From: Coriobacteriaceae bacterium
Lineage (GTDB): Bacteria > Actinomycetota > Coriobacteriia > Coriobacteriales > Eggerthellaceae
DNA: 64,000 nt
Reading direction: 5' to 3'
Assembly: GCA_015062685.1 (NCBI GenBank)
Contig: SUUE01000012.1
Span: 1-64,000 of the forward strand
In this document: positions 37,158 to 45,845 of the stretch, piece by piece
Layout of the letters: every line of letters begins with the position of its first letter
Position numbering within the stretch: the first letter of the stretch is position 1
The notes under the pieces: generated by a model
Seen by the model: the letters and a program-made list of their open reading frames with translations, nothing else
Told to the model about the DNA's origin: nothing
The model's database searches: none
Made by a program: the position numbers and the translations under genes

Positions 37158-37208
37158 GGCCCTCGGAATGCTCGAACTGGCGGCAACACGCCCTCCTGCG
37201 CGCCCCGC

Positions 37209-38237
37209 CTATGCGCGCTCGCGCCGTTGCTGCCAGCTGGCGAGCAGCTTTCGCCGGAGCTCGTCGCGCCGAAACTCCCAGCCGAGGTCGTACCCGCGGC
37301 GCCTAATGCCCAGCATATGCCGCAAGCCGTGCGCAAACGCATCGAACTCCTCGGCGTTCATCAACTGCGCGCGCGTGAGCGGCAGAACTCTGACGTCCGC
37401 GACAGTCAGCTCTATCTCGCGTTTCGAATCGCGGTACCGCGCCCACTCGCCGCTATGCGTCGAATCGCTGTTGTACTCGACGTCGATGCTTCCTCGCGAC
37501 CAATACAGGTCCGGGTAGCGCTTCTTCACGCCGTCGGGGTTCTTGATCGTGAGCTCCGGGTTGAGCACGGGCTTGGGCAGCCCGTAGCCTCCCAGGCGCT
37601 TGGGCAGGCAGAGCATCAGGTAGACCGCCGTCTCCATCAGCGAAGCCGAGCCGCCAGCCACCCAGCGCAAGGCCGCCCGCGCGCCAACCGCCCCGGGTTC
37701 CCCGGCGGAGCGCTCGACGAACAGATTCAGCCGCTTCGCGCTCGTCGCGGGCGGCAGGTTGAACGTGCAGGACTGCGTCTCGGAGTGTTCCCGATAATAC
37801 GGGTCGCCCATCACGTGCGGCTCCAGGCGCCAGCGGCTGTACGACCCGCAGAGCTCCATGCCGATGCCCACCGCATCGACGAGGTCGGCCCTTGCCGCCA
37901 AGCGCTGGAACGCGAACTGCGGCGTGCAAATGCACACGTCATGGCCGATGTCGAGGAAAAGCCCCCGCGGCACGGGCTCGGCGAGCACGTGGGTGACGAG
38001 CCGCTTGATGCTCGTGCCCTTCGCGCGGTTGGGCACGAACGCATGAACCGGGCTGCCTGCGTGATCGAGCCACCCCTGGGCGACGACGTCGAGCTCGTCG
38101 AGCGCTCGCTGCGTGTTGATCGCGTCGTCGAGCGCCTTCTTGCGCACCTCTTTGCCCTCCAGGCCTGCTTCGCCATTGACGGAGCGCAGGTAACGCATCA
38201 GCTCGAACGACGATTCCGGGGCGAGATACAGCTTCAT
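37209..38237 (-). CDS. Uncharacterised protein with DUF559/AbiEi-like nuclease-type C-terminus
   Basis: 342 residues. The N-terminal half (residues 1-170) includes VHAFVPNRAKGTSIKRLVTHV and FLDIGHDVCICTPQFAFQRLA, of the kind seen in AbiEi-type and related regulators. The C-terminal part has RGSIDVEYNSDSTHSGEWARYRDSKREIEL, in which Asp and Glu (IDVEY) and a later Arg/Glu resemble DUF559 or Vsr-type endonuclease cores. I cannot name a function. GGGAGGA precedes ATG 38237. The gene is flanked by a full 197-bp element 51 bp after its end and a half copy 20 bp before its start. Confidence 0.6.
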   Translation of the reverse strand: MKLYLAPESSFELMRYLRSVNGEAGLEGKEVRKKALDDAINTQRALDELDVVAQGWLDHAGSPVHAFVPNRAKGTSIKRLVTHVLAEPVPRGLFLDIGHDVCICTPQFAFQRLAARADLVDAVGIGMELCGSYSRWRLEPHVMGDPYYREHSETQSCTFNLPPATSAKRLNLFVERSAGEPGAVGARAALRWVAGGSASLMETAVYLMLCLPKRLGGYGLPKPVLNPELTIKNPDGVKKRYPDLYWSRGSIDVEYNSDSTHSGEWARYRDSKREIELTVADVRVLPLTRAQLMNAEEFDAFAHGLRHMLGIRRRGYDLGWEFRRDELRRKLLASWQQRRERA

Positions 38238-38256
38238 GCGTCCTCCCTCAGGGCCA

Positions 38257-38331
38257 GCGCGACAATTTTGCGTAATTATGACAAAAAGTCGAGACAATCT
38301 GGAGGCATGGGGTCAAAATCCACAGCCCGAC
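38257..38331. repeat. Half copy of the 197-bp element
   Basis: GCGCGACAATTTTGCG, ATGACAAAAAGTCGAGAC, ATCTGGAGGCATGGGGTCA and ATCCACAGCCCG follow, in order and spacing, the left arm and first part of the centre of copies 1 and 2. The right half is absent. A REP copy follows at 38360-38382. Confidence 0.6.
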
Positions 38332-38359
38332 GCGTTCGTGGCGGTGCCTCGCACCGCCC

Positions 38360-38382
38360 GTAGGGGCGCTCCCCGAGCATCC
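38360..38382. repeat. REP-like dispersed palindrome, single degenerate copy
   Basis: GTAGGGGCGCTCCCCGAGC then ATCC instead of GCCC. A decayed facing arm lies at about 38397-38418. Confidence 0.65.
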
Positions 38383-38417
38383 TCAACCGCTGTCGACGGA
38401 CGCACGGAGCGCGCGGG

Positions 38418-38500
38418 CTAATCGATGTTGGCAACCGTAGCGCCGAAGGGGAGGAGCGAGAGCTCCGCCATCTTGAAAAGCTGAATGTTGAAGCGCCGCG
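38418..38500 (-). pseudogene. YccF-family C-terminal remnant
   Basis: On the minus strand this ends LFKMAELSLLPFGATVANID and a stop. The same ending (AFKMAKLSLMPFGAEVRSID) closes the YccF-like gene at 59585-59767. Only about 25 residues remain; the membrane part is gone. It is bounded by the REP copy and a stop of another small frame. Confidence 0.55.
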
Positions 38501-38501
38501 G

Positions 38502-38705
38502 CTAGGCGATGCAGGCGGCGGCTTCGTCGGGCTCGGCGAAGCGGACCTCGGACTCGTTGGCGAGGATGACCGTGGGGCTCGCGCTCTCGGCGACGTGCTT
38601 CGGAAGGTAGATGTCGTAGCCGTTCCACGTGCCGGCCTGCTCCACGATCGCGTACCCGTGGTTCCATGCGAAAAGCGTCACATTGATGCTCAAAACGGCC
38701 TCCAT
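38502..38705 (-). CDS. Small protein or gene fragment, no family recognised
   Basis: 67 residues with natural-looking composition: TLFAWNHGYAIVEQAGTWNGYDIYLPKHV, then VILANESEVRFAEPDEAAACIA (parts quoted: FAWNHGYAIV, WNGYDIYLP). The start is uncertain, no clear ribosome site is present and the frame ends between a YccF remnant and a DUF2798 gene. It may be a remnant of a longer protein. Confidence 0.35.
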   Translation of the reverse strand: MEAVLSINVTLFAWNHGYAIVEQAGTWNGYDIYLPKHVAESASPTVILANESEVRFAEPDEAAACIA

Positions 38706-38843
38706 TCCCGAAACGACAATCCGACTTTATGGCCGTTTTGAATCCAGAACAATCCTTGACTTTTGTGCGCGCGGAGTGTCCGCCGCTCATGCCGCAGAGC
38801 GAATTTTTGATGCGAAAAGCGTGCCGATTTTGCGCGCGCGGGC

Positions 38844-39320
38844 TTACGCCGCGGCGGCTTGGAACGGGGCGGCCAGCTTGCCGAAGGCGAAGCGGACCAC
38901 GGGGCCGGCAACGAGGAACTGCCAGAGCGCAGCGATGGGGTAGTTCACGGCGATGAGCTGGAGCAACGTGGGCCAGAAGCTCGCATCGAGCGCGCCCTTC
39001 ACGAGCACGCAGGCCGCAAGGCTCATGAGCGGGCACATCAGGAGCACGGACGTGCCGGAGATGGCGAGCACGACCGAGCGCTGCGACGCGCCCCTGCGCG
39101 CTACGGCGCCGGCGGCGCGGCCCGCGATGCGGGAGACCAGGAGCAGGTCGATGACGATGGCGACCGGCCACATGACGAGCATCTCCTGCAGCGCGGACGC
39201 GAACATCTCGGGCGTGACCGCGCCCTGGGCGATGGCGATGTTGAAGCAGATCATGGCGTAGACCATGACGAACGTCATCAAGACGGTGAACGCGCATTCC
39301 TGCAGGCGTGTTTTGGGCAT
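38844..39320 (-). CDS. DUF2798-type four-helix membrane protein
   Basis: 158 residues with four predicted helices. ECAFTVLMTFVMVYAMICFNIA, WPVAIVIDLLLVSRIAG, CPLMSLAACVLVKG and WPTLLQLIAVNYPIAALWQFLVAGPVVRF (first part) match the two-repeat layout of DUF2798 proteins, whose function is unknown. GGAGG precedes ATG 39320 by 8 bp. The 450-bp gap after it (39321-39770) holds a promoter and hairpin for the next gene and otherwise nothing I recognise. Confidence 0.75.
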   Translation of the reverse strand: MPKTRLQECAFTVLMTFVMVYAMICFNIAIAQGAVTPEMFASALQEMLVMWPVAIVIDLLLVSRIAGRAAGAVARRGASQRSVVLAISGTSVLLMCPLMSLAACVLVKGALDASFWPTLLQLIAVNYPIAALWQFLVAGPVVRFAFGKLAAPFQAAAA

Positions 39321-39701
39321 AATAAAACCTCCGTGTGATCCGAGCAGTGTTTGTTCGTTATCACCAGGAGGTGTGCGTTTCCAATTGTACCTGCTATGCG
39401 TTTGTTGCACGAGCGACTATAGCACCCGGGGGCGGGCGCTCGTAAGCGACGAACCCGCGCTCCCCGCAAAATCTGCATCACTCGGGTGGGCTTGTGGCTG
39501 GGTTGCTGATGGGGAAGCCGGGCCAAGTGGCTCGCATCTAAAACTGACGTGTTTGGCCTACCTTCAAAAGCGCATTCACTCTTGTTCAATTCGCGAGTCA
39601 GTTAAACGGCCCTTTCGCTTGCTCATCGTCGTGGGAAACCGTGAAGCCCGTTGTGATGCGCGGTATTTTTTAAATAGCGAAACAAAACGCCATCTGGCGC
39701 G

Positions 39702-39741
39702 TATATAAAACTAATTGGCCCGGCTCGGTTGCGGAGCCGGG
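39702..39741 (+). promoter_or_regulatory. Promoter and 5' hairpin of the first Nif11-type peptide gene
   Basis: AT-rich TATATAAAA (39702-39710) as a -10 region, followed by an 8-bp stem, CCCGGCTC (39719-39726) with GAGCCGGG (39734-39741), at the very start of the message. GGGAGAAAGG lies before the ATG. The second Nif11 gene has a comparable hairpin at 63405-63418. Confidence 0.5.
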
Positions 39742-39770
39742 CATCGATGCATCGGGAGAAAGGGTGCGCT

Positions 39771-39965
39771 ATGAAGATCGACGATATGGACCTCAGCCCC
39801 GAGCTGCGCGGGAAGGCGATGGCGTGCAAGAGCCCCGAAGAACTACTGGCGCTTGCTAAAGCAGAGGGCTACAAGCTTTCCGAAGAAGAGCTTGGAGCCA
39901 TCGCCGGGGGTGGCGGATGGTCGTACGACAACCCTTGCCCGGGGAAACTGGGCACTAATTATTAG
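39771..39965 (+). CDS. Nif11-type RiPP precursor peptide
   Basis: 64 residues. DLSPELRGKAMACKSPEELLALAKAEGYKLSEEELGAIAGG is the Nif11-type leader, ending in a double-Gly site (leader quoted only by its parts DLSPELR and EGYKLSEEEL below). The core after the site is GWSYDNPCPGKLGTNY-like, 16-17 residues with one Cys, one Trp and Tyr. Leader parts DLSPELR, ALAK and EGYKLSEEEL recur in the gene at 63445-63624. No lanthionine synthetase, radical SAM enzyme, cyclodehydratase or peptidase-ABC exporter is in the window. A strong terminator follows at 40059. Confidence 0.82.
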   Translation: MKIDDMDLSPELRGKAMACKSPEELLALAKAEGYKLSEEELGAIAGGGGWSYDNPCPGKLGTNY

Positions 39966-40058
39966 CCCTAAGCAGCTAACGTGATGCAATCTACTTAGCG
40001 GCTGCCTATGCGAGTAGTGACGCAGCGCCCGTCGTAATCGTCAAAAAAGGGCTGGCAT

Positions 40059-40095
40059 GCGGACTGGGGACGATGCGTTCCCAGTCCGCTTTTCT
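40059..40095 (+). terminator. Rho-independent terminator
   Basis: GCGGACTGGG (40059-40068) and CCCAGTCCGC (40080-40089) form a perfect 10-bp stem with an 11-base loop, followed by TTTTCT. It lies 94 bp after the Nif11-type gene. Confidence 0.85.
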
Positions 40096-40158
40096 ATCAT
40101 GGGGATGCTCGCATATCTTATTGCGTCCAACCCGAAATGCCTTCGCATTGCGCGAAGG

Positions 40159-40791
40159 CTAGAGCTCGTTTTCGGACAGGTATTGCTCCAGATTTTCGAC
40201 GGCCGTTTTGCCGTCGCTGTCCCTGAACACTTTCGTGAAGCAGCCGTCGATCATTGGGTTGAGGTCCAAATCGAGTTCGACGGACCTCACGTCCGTCTTG
40301 ATGCCGTAGCATCGTTTGCCGTTCTCGTATGCGATACCGAGCTCGACGCAAGCTCCCTCGTCGGGAACACGCCCGTCCAGAACAAAGACGAGGACATCGG
40401 CATTCAGGACCTCGCCGCGGTCTTTTTCGAATATCGTCCGTGTGCGCTCTTCTTCGGTCATTCCCTCGAGCTCCGTATACAAGAATCCATCTCGCTGAGG
40501 TAGGAATACCTGGTAGCCATGATCCTCGAGCACTTTCGTGAGCTCAAGGTTGTAGTCCTTCTCGCTCTGGGAAAAGAGCGGCGCTGCAAAATAGACCTTT
40601 GCCTTGGCGGCGTCGCTCGCATTTGCGCTTGATTGGGAGGCCGACTCGGAGCTTGAAGAGGGAGTCGCTTCCGCACTTGAAGAAGCCCCTTGCGATCCTT
40701 GGCCACTTGCAGCGCTTGTTCCGCAAGCGGTAAGCGAAAGCGCCATTGTGATGCAGAACGCGATTCCGATAATTGCGCTTAGCTTCCTCAT
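40159..40791 (-). CDS. Lipoprotein with nucleoside 2-deoxyribosyltransferase fold
   Basis: 210 residues. Signal peptide ending in lipobox LTAC (Cys23 approx.), a Ser/Ala-rich linker of about 45 residues, then a nucleoside 2-deoxyribosyltransferase-like domain: KVYFAAPLFSQSEKDYN at its start and DVLVFVLDGRVPDEGACVELGIAYENGK, where the Glu of ACVELG is the expected nucleophile. The family cleaves N-glycosidic bonds of nucleosides or nucleotides in the cytoplasm; an exported, lipid-anchored version is unusual. AAAGGG precedes the start chosen. A longer frame to 40893 has no ribosome site. Confidence 0.82.
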   Translation of the reverse strand: MRKLSAIIGIAFCITMALSLTACGTSAASGQGSQGASSSAEATPSSSSESASQSSANASDAAKAKVYFAAPLFSQSEKDYNLELTKVLEDHGYQVFLPQRDGFLYTELEGMTEEERTRTIFEKDRGEVLNADVLVFVLDGRVPDEGACVELGIAYENGKRCYGIKTDVRSVELDLDLNPMIDGCFTKVFRDSDGKTAVENLEQYLSENEL

Positions 40792-41069
40792 GGCGGCACC
40801 CTTTCCACGCGGGGATACTGCATCCATTTTAGTATGAAGGCAGCGACCTGGCATTAACGGCCTGGTGTCACCTTGGTTTTGGGAGCAGGCCAAGGGGTGC
40901 GTATCTAGATTATTTACTTCGATCCCGTTGCCTTGATCGCGCGCTCCCGCAAAAGCGGCGTTGTGCTGTCGAGGAAGGGTACTATCTCGGGAATCGCGCT
41001 CCGCACCAGCTGAGGCTGCGCGGTGCTAGACTGGCGGGGGAAGGCACCGCGCTAGAAAGGCAGCAAACG

Positions 41070-41252
41070 ATGCTCTACACGCCGTTGACCAAAAAGGCTA
41101 TGAAGCTGTGCTTTGAGGCGCATGAGGGCCAGGTGGACAAGGCGGGGATCCCCTACGTGAACCACCCGCTGCATGTTGCCGAGCAGGTGGAAGGCGAGCA
41201 CGCGACCTGCGCGGCGAAGTACGCCGAGGCGCTGTCGGCGTTGGCGGGGTAG
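41070..41252 (+). pseudogene. HD-domain (RelA/SpoT-type) hydrolase fragment
   Basis: 60 residues. LTKKAMKLCFEAHEGQVDKAGIPYVNHPLHVAEQ (parts: AHEGQVDKAG, YVNHPLHVAEQ) is the start of the HD domain of ppGpp hydrolases and related small proteins. The HD motif that should follow (LLHDVVEDT type) is missing; the frame jumps to a short Ala-rich end and a stop. An internal deletion is the simplest reading. It cannot be an active hydrolase. Confidence 0.65.
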
Positions 41253-41362
41253 GGGGTCGTGGCTCGCATGTAGCGCTTCGTATCGGCGCGGGGCGAAGAG
41301 CTCGAGCGGCTGTTTCGATTATCTCCTGATAGAATGATCTCGAATCAATCTATAGGAGAGCA

Positions 41363-41767
41363 ATGAAGTACATCAATGTCGTAGCTGCGATCATCAAGCA
41401 GGGCAACAAGATCCTCGCCACCCAGCGCGGGTATGGCGATCTCGCTGGGGGTTGGGAATTTCCCGGCGGCAAGATCGAAGAGGGCGAGACCCCCGAAGAG
41501 GCGCTCGTGCGCGAGATCCACGAGGAGCTCGAGGCGCTCATCGAGGTCGACTCGCTCGTGACCGTGGTCGATTACGACTACGACACCTTCCACCTGCACA
41601 TGCACTGCTTCCTGTGTCATGTCGCCAGCGGGCAGTTCGAGCTGCACGAGCACATGGCGGCGCGGTGGCTCGACGCGGGCAACATCGATTCCGTCGCATG
41701 GCTGCCAGCCGACGAAGCGGTCGTTGCTGCTATCAAGGACCAGGGCATTCTGAGCCCCGAAGACTAG
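41363..41767 (+). CDS. Nudix (MutT-like) hydrolase
   Basis: 134 residues, typical MutT size. INVVAAIIKQGNKILATQR opens the fold and the Nudix box GGKIEEGETPEEALVREIHEEL (core GKIEEGET and REIHEEL) has all metal ligands. It would hydrolyse oxidised or noncanonical nucleoside triphosphates. TAGGAGA precedes the ATG and TAGAAT (41330-41335) is a possible -10 box. It ends 5 bp before a helicase gene, so they are one operon. A copy of its last 41 residues survives at 62794-62929. Confidence 0.9.
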   Translation: MKYINVVAAIIKQGNKILATQRGYGDLAGGWEFPGGKIEEGETPEEALVREIHEELEALIEVDSLVTVVDYDYDTFHLHMHCFLCHVASGQFELHEHMAARWLDAGNIDSVAWLPADEAVVAAIKDQGILSPED

Positions 41768-41772
41768 CGAGA

Positions 41773-44733
41773 ATGCTCAACGCCGCGACAAACCATGAGC
41801 GCACTCCCGAGGGGGATATCCTTGGCGCGGCATGCACGGCGCTGATCGACAAGTCGTTCCCGTCGGAGGCCGGCATAAGGCCGCGCTTCGTGTCGAACGA
41901 CTTCCACCGCGGCAAGAAGGTCATGTCCACCTTGCGCGTGGAGCTTTCGAAATGCTCGGCCTTCGACTTCTCGGTCGCGTTCGTCACGCGCAGCGGAATC
42001 ACGCCGCTGCTCCAGGAGCTGCGCGAGCTCGAAAGCCGTGGCATCCCCGGTCGCATCTTGACCACCGACTACCTCGCGTTCAGCGAGCCGGAGGCCCTGG
42101 AAAAGCTCGACGCGCTCAGCAACGTCGAAGTGCGCATGTACCAGACCACGAACATCCCGGACCGCTTCGGCTTCCACACGAAGGGCTACCTCTTCGAGTA
42201 TGCCAACGGCTTCCAGAAGGTGCTCGTGGGCAGCTCGAACCTCACGGGCAGCGCGCTGTCCGTCAACCGCGAATGGAACCTCGAGCTCACCTCTCTCGCT
42301 AACGGCTCGCTCGTGAGCGAGATCCGCTCCGAGTTCGAGGAGCTCTGGGCCGCCGCAGAACCGCTCGCCAGCATCATTGGCACGTACCGCGAGATGCTCG
42401 ACGAGAAGCGCCGCGTGCTCGGCCAGCAGAAGGTCGTCGAGTACGACCAGATCAAGCTCCAGCCCAATTCGATGCAGCTCGCATTCGTGCACAACCTGGA
42501 GAAGCTGCTGCAGCGCAGCTGCGATCGGGCGCTGCTCATTTCCGCAACCGGCACGGGCAAGACGTACGCCTCCGCATTCGCGATGCGGCATTTCAACCCG
42601 CGCCGCGTGCTGTTCCTCGCGCACCGCGAGCAGGTGCTCAAGCAGTCGATCGCCAGCTACAAGCGCGTGCTGGGGAAGACGAAGACCTACGGCCTGCTCT
42701 CCGGCAACTCGCACGACACGAGCCAGGACTACCTGTTCGCCACGATGCAGACGATGTCGAAGGACTCGTACCTGAACCAGTTCGACGCGCGCGCCTTCGA
42801 CGTCATCGTCATCGACGAGGTGCACCGCGCCGGCTCGGCGAGCTACCAGAAGATCATCGAGCATTTCGACCCGAAGTTCTACCTGGGCATGACTGCGAGC
42901 CCCGACCGGCCTGACGGGTTCGACATCTACGGCTTGTTCAACAACGAGATCGCGTACGAGATCAGGCTCCAGGGCGCGCTCGAGAACAACCTGCTCTGCC
43001 CGTTCCATTACTTCGGCATCACGGACCTCGAAGTGGACGGGCAGCCTATCGACGACCTGACCGAGTTCAACCACCTCGTGTCCGACGACCGCGTCGACTA
43101 CGTCATCGAGCAGGCGGAGTACTTCGGCTATAGCGGCGACCGCGTGAAGGGCCTGGTGTTCTGCCGCACGAAGCGGGAGGCGCGCGCATTGTCCGACGCG
43201 TTCAACGCGCGCGGGTTTTCCACGGTGGCCTTGTCGGGCGACGATTCGCAGGAAACGCGCGAGCGCGCTATTGCGCGACTAGTGGGCGATCCGGGCGAGT
43301 CGCTGTTCCTGGATCATCTCGACTACATCTTCACCGTCGACATCTTCAACGAGGGTGTGGACATTCCCGAGGTCAACCAGGTGATCATGCTGCGCCCGAC
43401 CGAGTCGCCGATCATCTTCGTGCAGCAGCTTGGCCGCGGTTTGCGCAAGGCGGACGGCAAGGAGTTCGTGGTGGTGCTGGACTTCATCGGCAACTACGCG
43501 AACAACTACATGATCCCCATCGCGCTGTCCGGCGACCGCAGCTACAACAAGGACAGCATCCGCAAGTACGTGATGGAAGGCGAGCGCGTCATACCGGGCT
43601 GCTCGAGCGTCCACTTCGACGAGATCTCGCGGGCGCGGATCTTCGAGTCGATCGACAACAGCGGCATCACGTTCAAGTTCCTGAAGGAGAAGTACGTCGC
43701 CCTGAAGCACAAGCTCGGGCGTGTGCCGTTCATGGTGGACTTCCAGGAGTACGGCGAGATTGACCCGATGCTGTTCGTCGAGCGGAAGAAGTCGTACTAC
43801 CGGTTCCTTGCGAGCGTCGAGCCTGAGTGGGCGAGCGCGCTGAGCGAGGGGGAGCACCTTGCGCTCGAGTTCGCATCGCGCTATTTCGGCAACGGCATGC
43901 GCCCCCATGAGCTCATCGCGCTGCGCGAAGCGATCGAGGCGTCGTGCGTGACGCGCGACGACATCGAGGAAAAGCTCGTGGGCTATGGCGTCGAGCATTT
44001 CGACGATGCGACGTTCGAGTCAACGCGCGGCGTTCTGTCGGGGGAGTTCGTGAACGCTCCTGGCGACAAGAAGAGCTATGCCGCCGTGAGCCTCGTGGAA
44101 TTCGATGGCGAAGATATCTACTGCAGCGACGACCTCGCGAGCATGATGCAGCATGACGAGTTCAGGCGTGCGATCAACGACCTGATCGACTTCGGGCTGG
44201 CGCGTTACCTGGAGAAGTACTCGCCGAGCGATTTCGGCTTGAAGCTGTACGAGAAGTACACACGCAAGGACGCATGCAGGCTGCTTAATTGGGAAAAGGA
44301 CAACAGCTCGACGGTGTACGGCTACCGCGTGTCGTACGGGACGTGCCCGATCTTCGTGACGTACGAGAAGTCCGACGAGATCACGAGCTCGACCCAGTAC
44401 GCCGACGAATTCGAGAGCCCGCGCGTCTTCAGCTGGATGACGCGCTCGCGCCTGACGCTGGACTCGCCGGAAGTGAAGAAAATCATCAACGCAGAGCGCG
44501 ACGGCCTGGACGTGCGCCTGTTCATCAAGAAGAGCGACAGCGAGGGCGCCGACTTCTACTACTTCGGCCGCGTGCGCCCGGTCGAGTGGCGCCAGACCAC
44601 GCAGATGGATGACCATGGCAACCCACTGCCGATCGTGAACTTCAAGCTGGAGCTCGAGCATCCGGCTCAGGATGATTTGTACGACTACTTCGATGGGCCG
44701 AATGAGGTTGAGGTCGCGGCGTCGGTGGCGTAG
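41773..44733 (+). CDS. PLD-nuclease/SF2 helicase/DUF3427 protein
   Basis: 986 residues. Residues about 30-210 form a phospholipase-D-like nuclease domain (FHTKGYLFEY with the His/Lys, then VGSSNLTGSALSVNREWN). Residues about 235-620 are a superfamily 2 helicase: ISATGTGKTYASAFAM (Walker A), VIVIDEVHRAGS (DEVH), MTASPDRPDG, and QQLGRGLRKADGK (motif VI). The rest matches DUF3427 layout, ending RPVEWRQTTQMDDHGNPLPIVNFKL. Such proteins are seen in restriction and defence islands and probably cut or remodel foreign DNA. It is coupled to the Nudix gene 5 bp upstream. Confidence 0.85.
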   Translation: MLNAATNHERTPEGDILGAACTALIDKSFPSEAGIRPRFVSNDFHRGKKVMSTLRVELSKCSAFDFSVAFVTRSGITPLLQELRELESRGIPGRILTTDYLAFSEPEALEKLDALSNVEVRMYQTTNIPDRFGFHTKGYLFEYANGFQKVLVGSSNLTGSALSVNREWNLELTSLANGSLVSEIRSEFEELWAAAEPLASIIGTYREMLDEKRRVLGQQKVVEYDQIKLQPNSMQLAFVHNLEKLLQRSCDRALLISATGTGKTYASAFAMRHFNPRRVLFLAHREQVLKQSIASYKRVLGKTKTYGLLSGNSHDTSQDYLFATMQTMSKDSYLNQFDARAFDVIVIDEVHRAGSASYQKIIEHFDPKFYLGMTASPDRPDGFDIYGLFNNEIAYEIRLQGALENNLLCPFHYFGITDLEVDGQPIDDLTEFNHLVSDDRVDYVIEQAEYFGYSGDRVKGLVFCRTKREARALSDAFNARGFSTVALSGDDSQETRERAIARLVGDPGESLFLDHLDYIFTVDIFNEGVDIPEVNQVIMLRPTESPIIFVQQLGRGLRKADGKEFVVVLDFIGNYANNYMIPIALSGDRSYNKDSIRKYVMEGERVIPGCSSVHFDEISRARIFESIDNSGITFKFLKEKYVALKHKLGRVPFMVDFQEYGEIDPMLFVERKKSYYRFLASVEPEWASALSEGEHLALEFASRYFGNGMRPHELIALREAIEASCVTRDDIEEKLVGYGVEHFDDATFESTRGVLSGEFVNAPGDKKSYAAVSLVEFDGEDIYCSDDLASMMQHDEFRRAINDLIDFGLARYLEKYSPSDFGLKLYEKYTRKDACRLLNWEKDNSSTVYGYRVSYGTCPIFVTYEKSDEITSSTQYADEFESPRVFSWMTRSRLTLDSPEVKKIINAERDGLDVRLFIKKSDSEGADFYYFGRVRPVEWRQTTQMDDHGNPLPIVNFKLELEHPAQDDLYDYFDGPNEVEVAASVA

Positions 44734-44815
44734 GGCGAAGCTTCGATATTAACTGTACCAACTCGGGCACTCATACTCTCGATTACCCATATCACATCCT
44801 TCTAACGCAAAAGTT

Positions 44816-45235
44816 ATGCTAAAGAAGGCTGGGTGGGGTCATGACGTGCGTATTCATCGACGCGAGATTGTGCTTCGGGTGGCAAGAGACGGCCGTCATA
44901 TCGCGCGCTACAAAACGGCCAATCGTAAGTGGCTGCAGGATACCCTGGGGCGAATCCTTGCAGAAGCTTGTGGAATGACCCAGCAGGAAGTTCGAAGCGT
45001 GCGGAAGGACTACGAACAGCTGCGCGTGCAAGATCCCAAGGAGAAGGGGCGGGCGTGGGGCGAGAGTCGTGGAGTGAACAGCGATTCTCTTGGGAGCATG
45101 CGGACGCGTTGCGTTCAGGGAAGCGCTCGAGCGGGTGCTGGTGGGCTACGAACCGGAGATGAGTGCCGAGAACACTGCCGACGCCGACCGCACCCCCCGG
45201 CGTTTTCCCGGGGGGCTGAGCGAAGCGTCGCTTTA
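44816..45235 (+). pseudogene. Decayed coding remnants, family not recognised
   Basis: This part of the 499-bp gap has protein-like pieces in shifting frames: RYKTANRKWLQDTLGRIL and MTQQEVRSVRKDYEQL in one frame, SWEHADALR in a second, and EALERVLVGYEPEMSAEN ending at TAA 45233-45235 in a third. The last two join if a base is restored near 45110. An 8-bp GC hairpin (45193-45215) lies in the last piece. I read it as a frameshifted remnant; the assignment is weak. Confidence 0.35.
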
Positions 45236-45817
45236 AATGATCGGCTCGGGAACTCCCTCGGGCCATGTTGCGGGGGACGACCAGTCATAGCAATCGTCTT
45301 CGGTTGGATTGCCTTCTTTTGGAAGAATACATAGTCCATCGATGTGGAAGCCATCGGCGTCTTCGTAGCAAGACAAGTATGCATCAATTGTCTTAACGAT
45401 ATGAGGCCGGGCGTCGCCGCCGTACGTTGAGATGATGTCGCTATGGAGCTCGTCAACCCAGCAATCAGCTACGATGATTCCATAGTGGGGCCAGATGCTC
45501 GGGGTGAAAAGAATAGCGTTACCACGATCATCGGGATTGTCTTTAAGGTGCTTGGAGTAGCTTTCGAACGACCAGACACGGCCGAGTTCAATAGCTTTTG
45601 AGACGCGATATTTTAGGTCTTCAATTAAGATGGCGTCCATTGCGGGTTCCGCAGCTGCTTTCCGAGCCTCGTTCTCCTCATGTTCGTGTGCGAGGTGTTC
45701 GACGATGAGCCGGTCGACCATTTCAGACATGGATACACCTTCTTCGCGGGCGCAATCTTGGAGCAGAGACTTAGTTCTATCGTTGACCATGAGATCGAGA
45801 CGTACCTTTGGCGACAT
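45233..45817 (-). CDS. Protein with N-terminal ribbon-helix-helix, otherwise unknown
   Basis: 194 residues. Residues 1-45 (VRLDLMVNDRTKSLLQDCA, GVSMSEMVDRLIVEHL) look like a ribbon-helix-helix DNA-binding domain. The rest (YGIIVADCWVDELHSDIIS, AYLSCYEDADGFHIDGLC) matches nothing I know. AGGAGG precedes the ATG. An inverted repeat of TATGTGTAA in the upstream DNA suggests it represses itself. No toxin gene is adjacent. Confidence 0.65.
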   Translation of the reverse strand: MSPKVRLDLMVNDRTKSLLQDCAREEGVSMSEMVDRLIVEHLAHEHEENEARKAAAEPAMDAILIEDLKYRVSKAIELGRVWSFESYSKHLKDNPDDRGNAILFTPSIWPHYGIIVADCWVDELHSDIISTYGGDARPHIVKTIDAYLSCYEDADGFHIDGLCILPKEGNPTEDDCYDWSSPATWPEGVPEPII

Positions 45818-45845
45818 CTGACTACCTCCTGTTGTTTATTGGCGA

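Noticed and set aside
45193-45215. Terminator (CCCCCCGG/CCGGGGGG hairpin)
   Set aside because: No T-run follows in either direction and it lies in a coding remnant.
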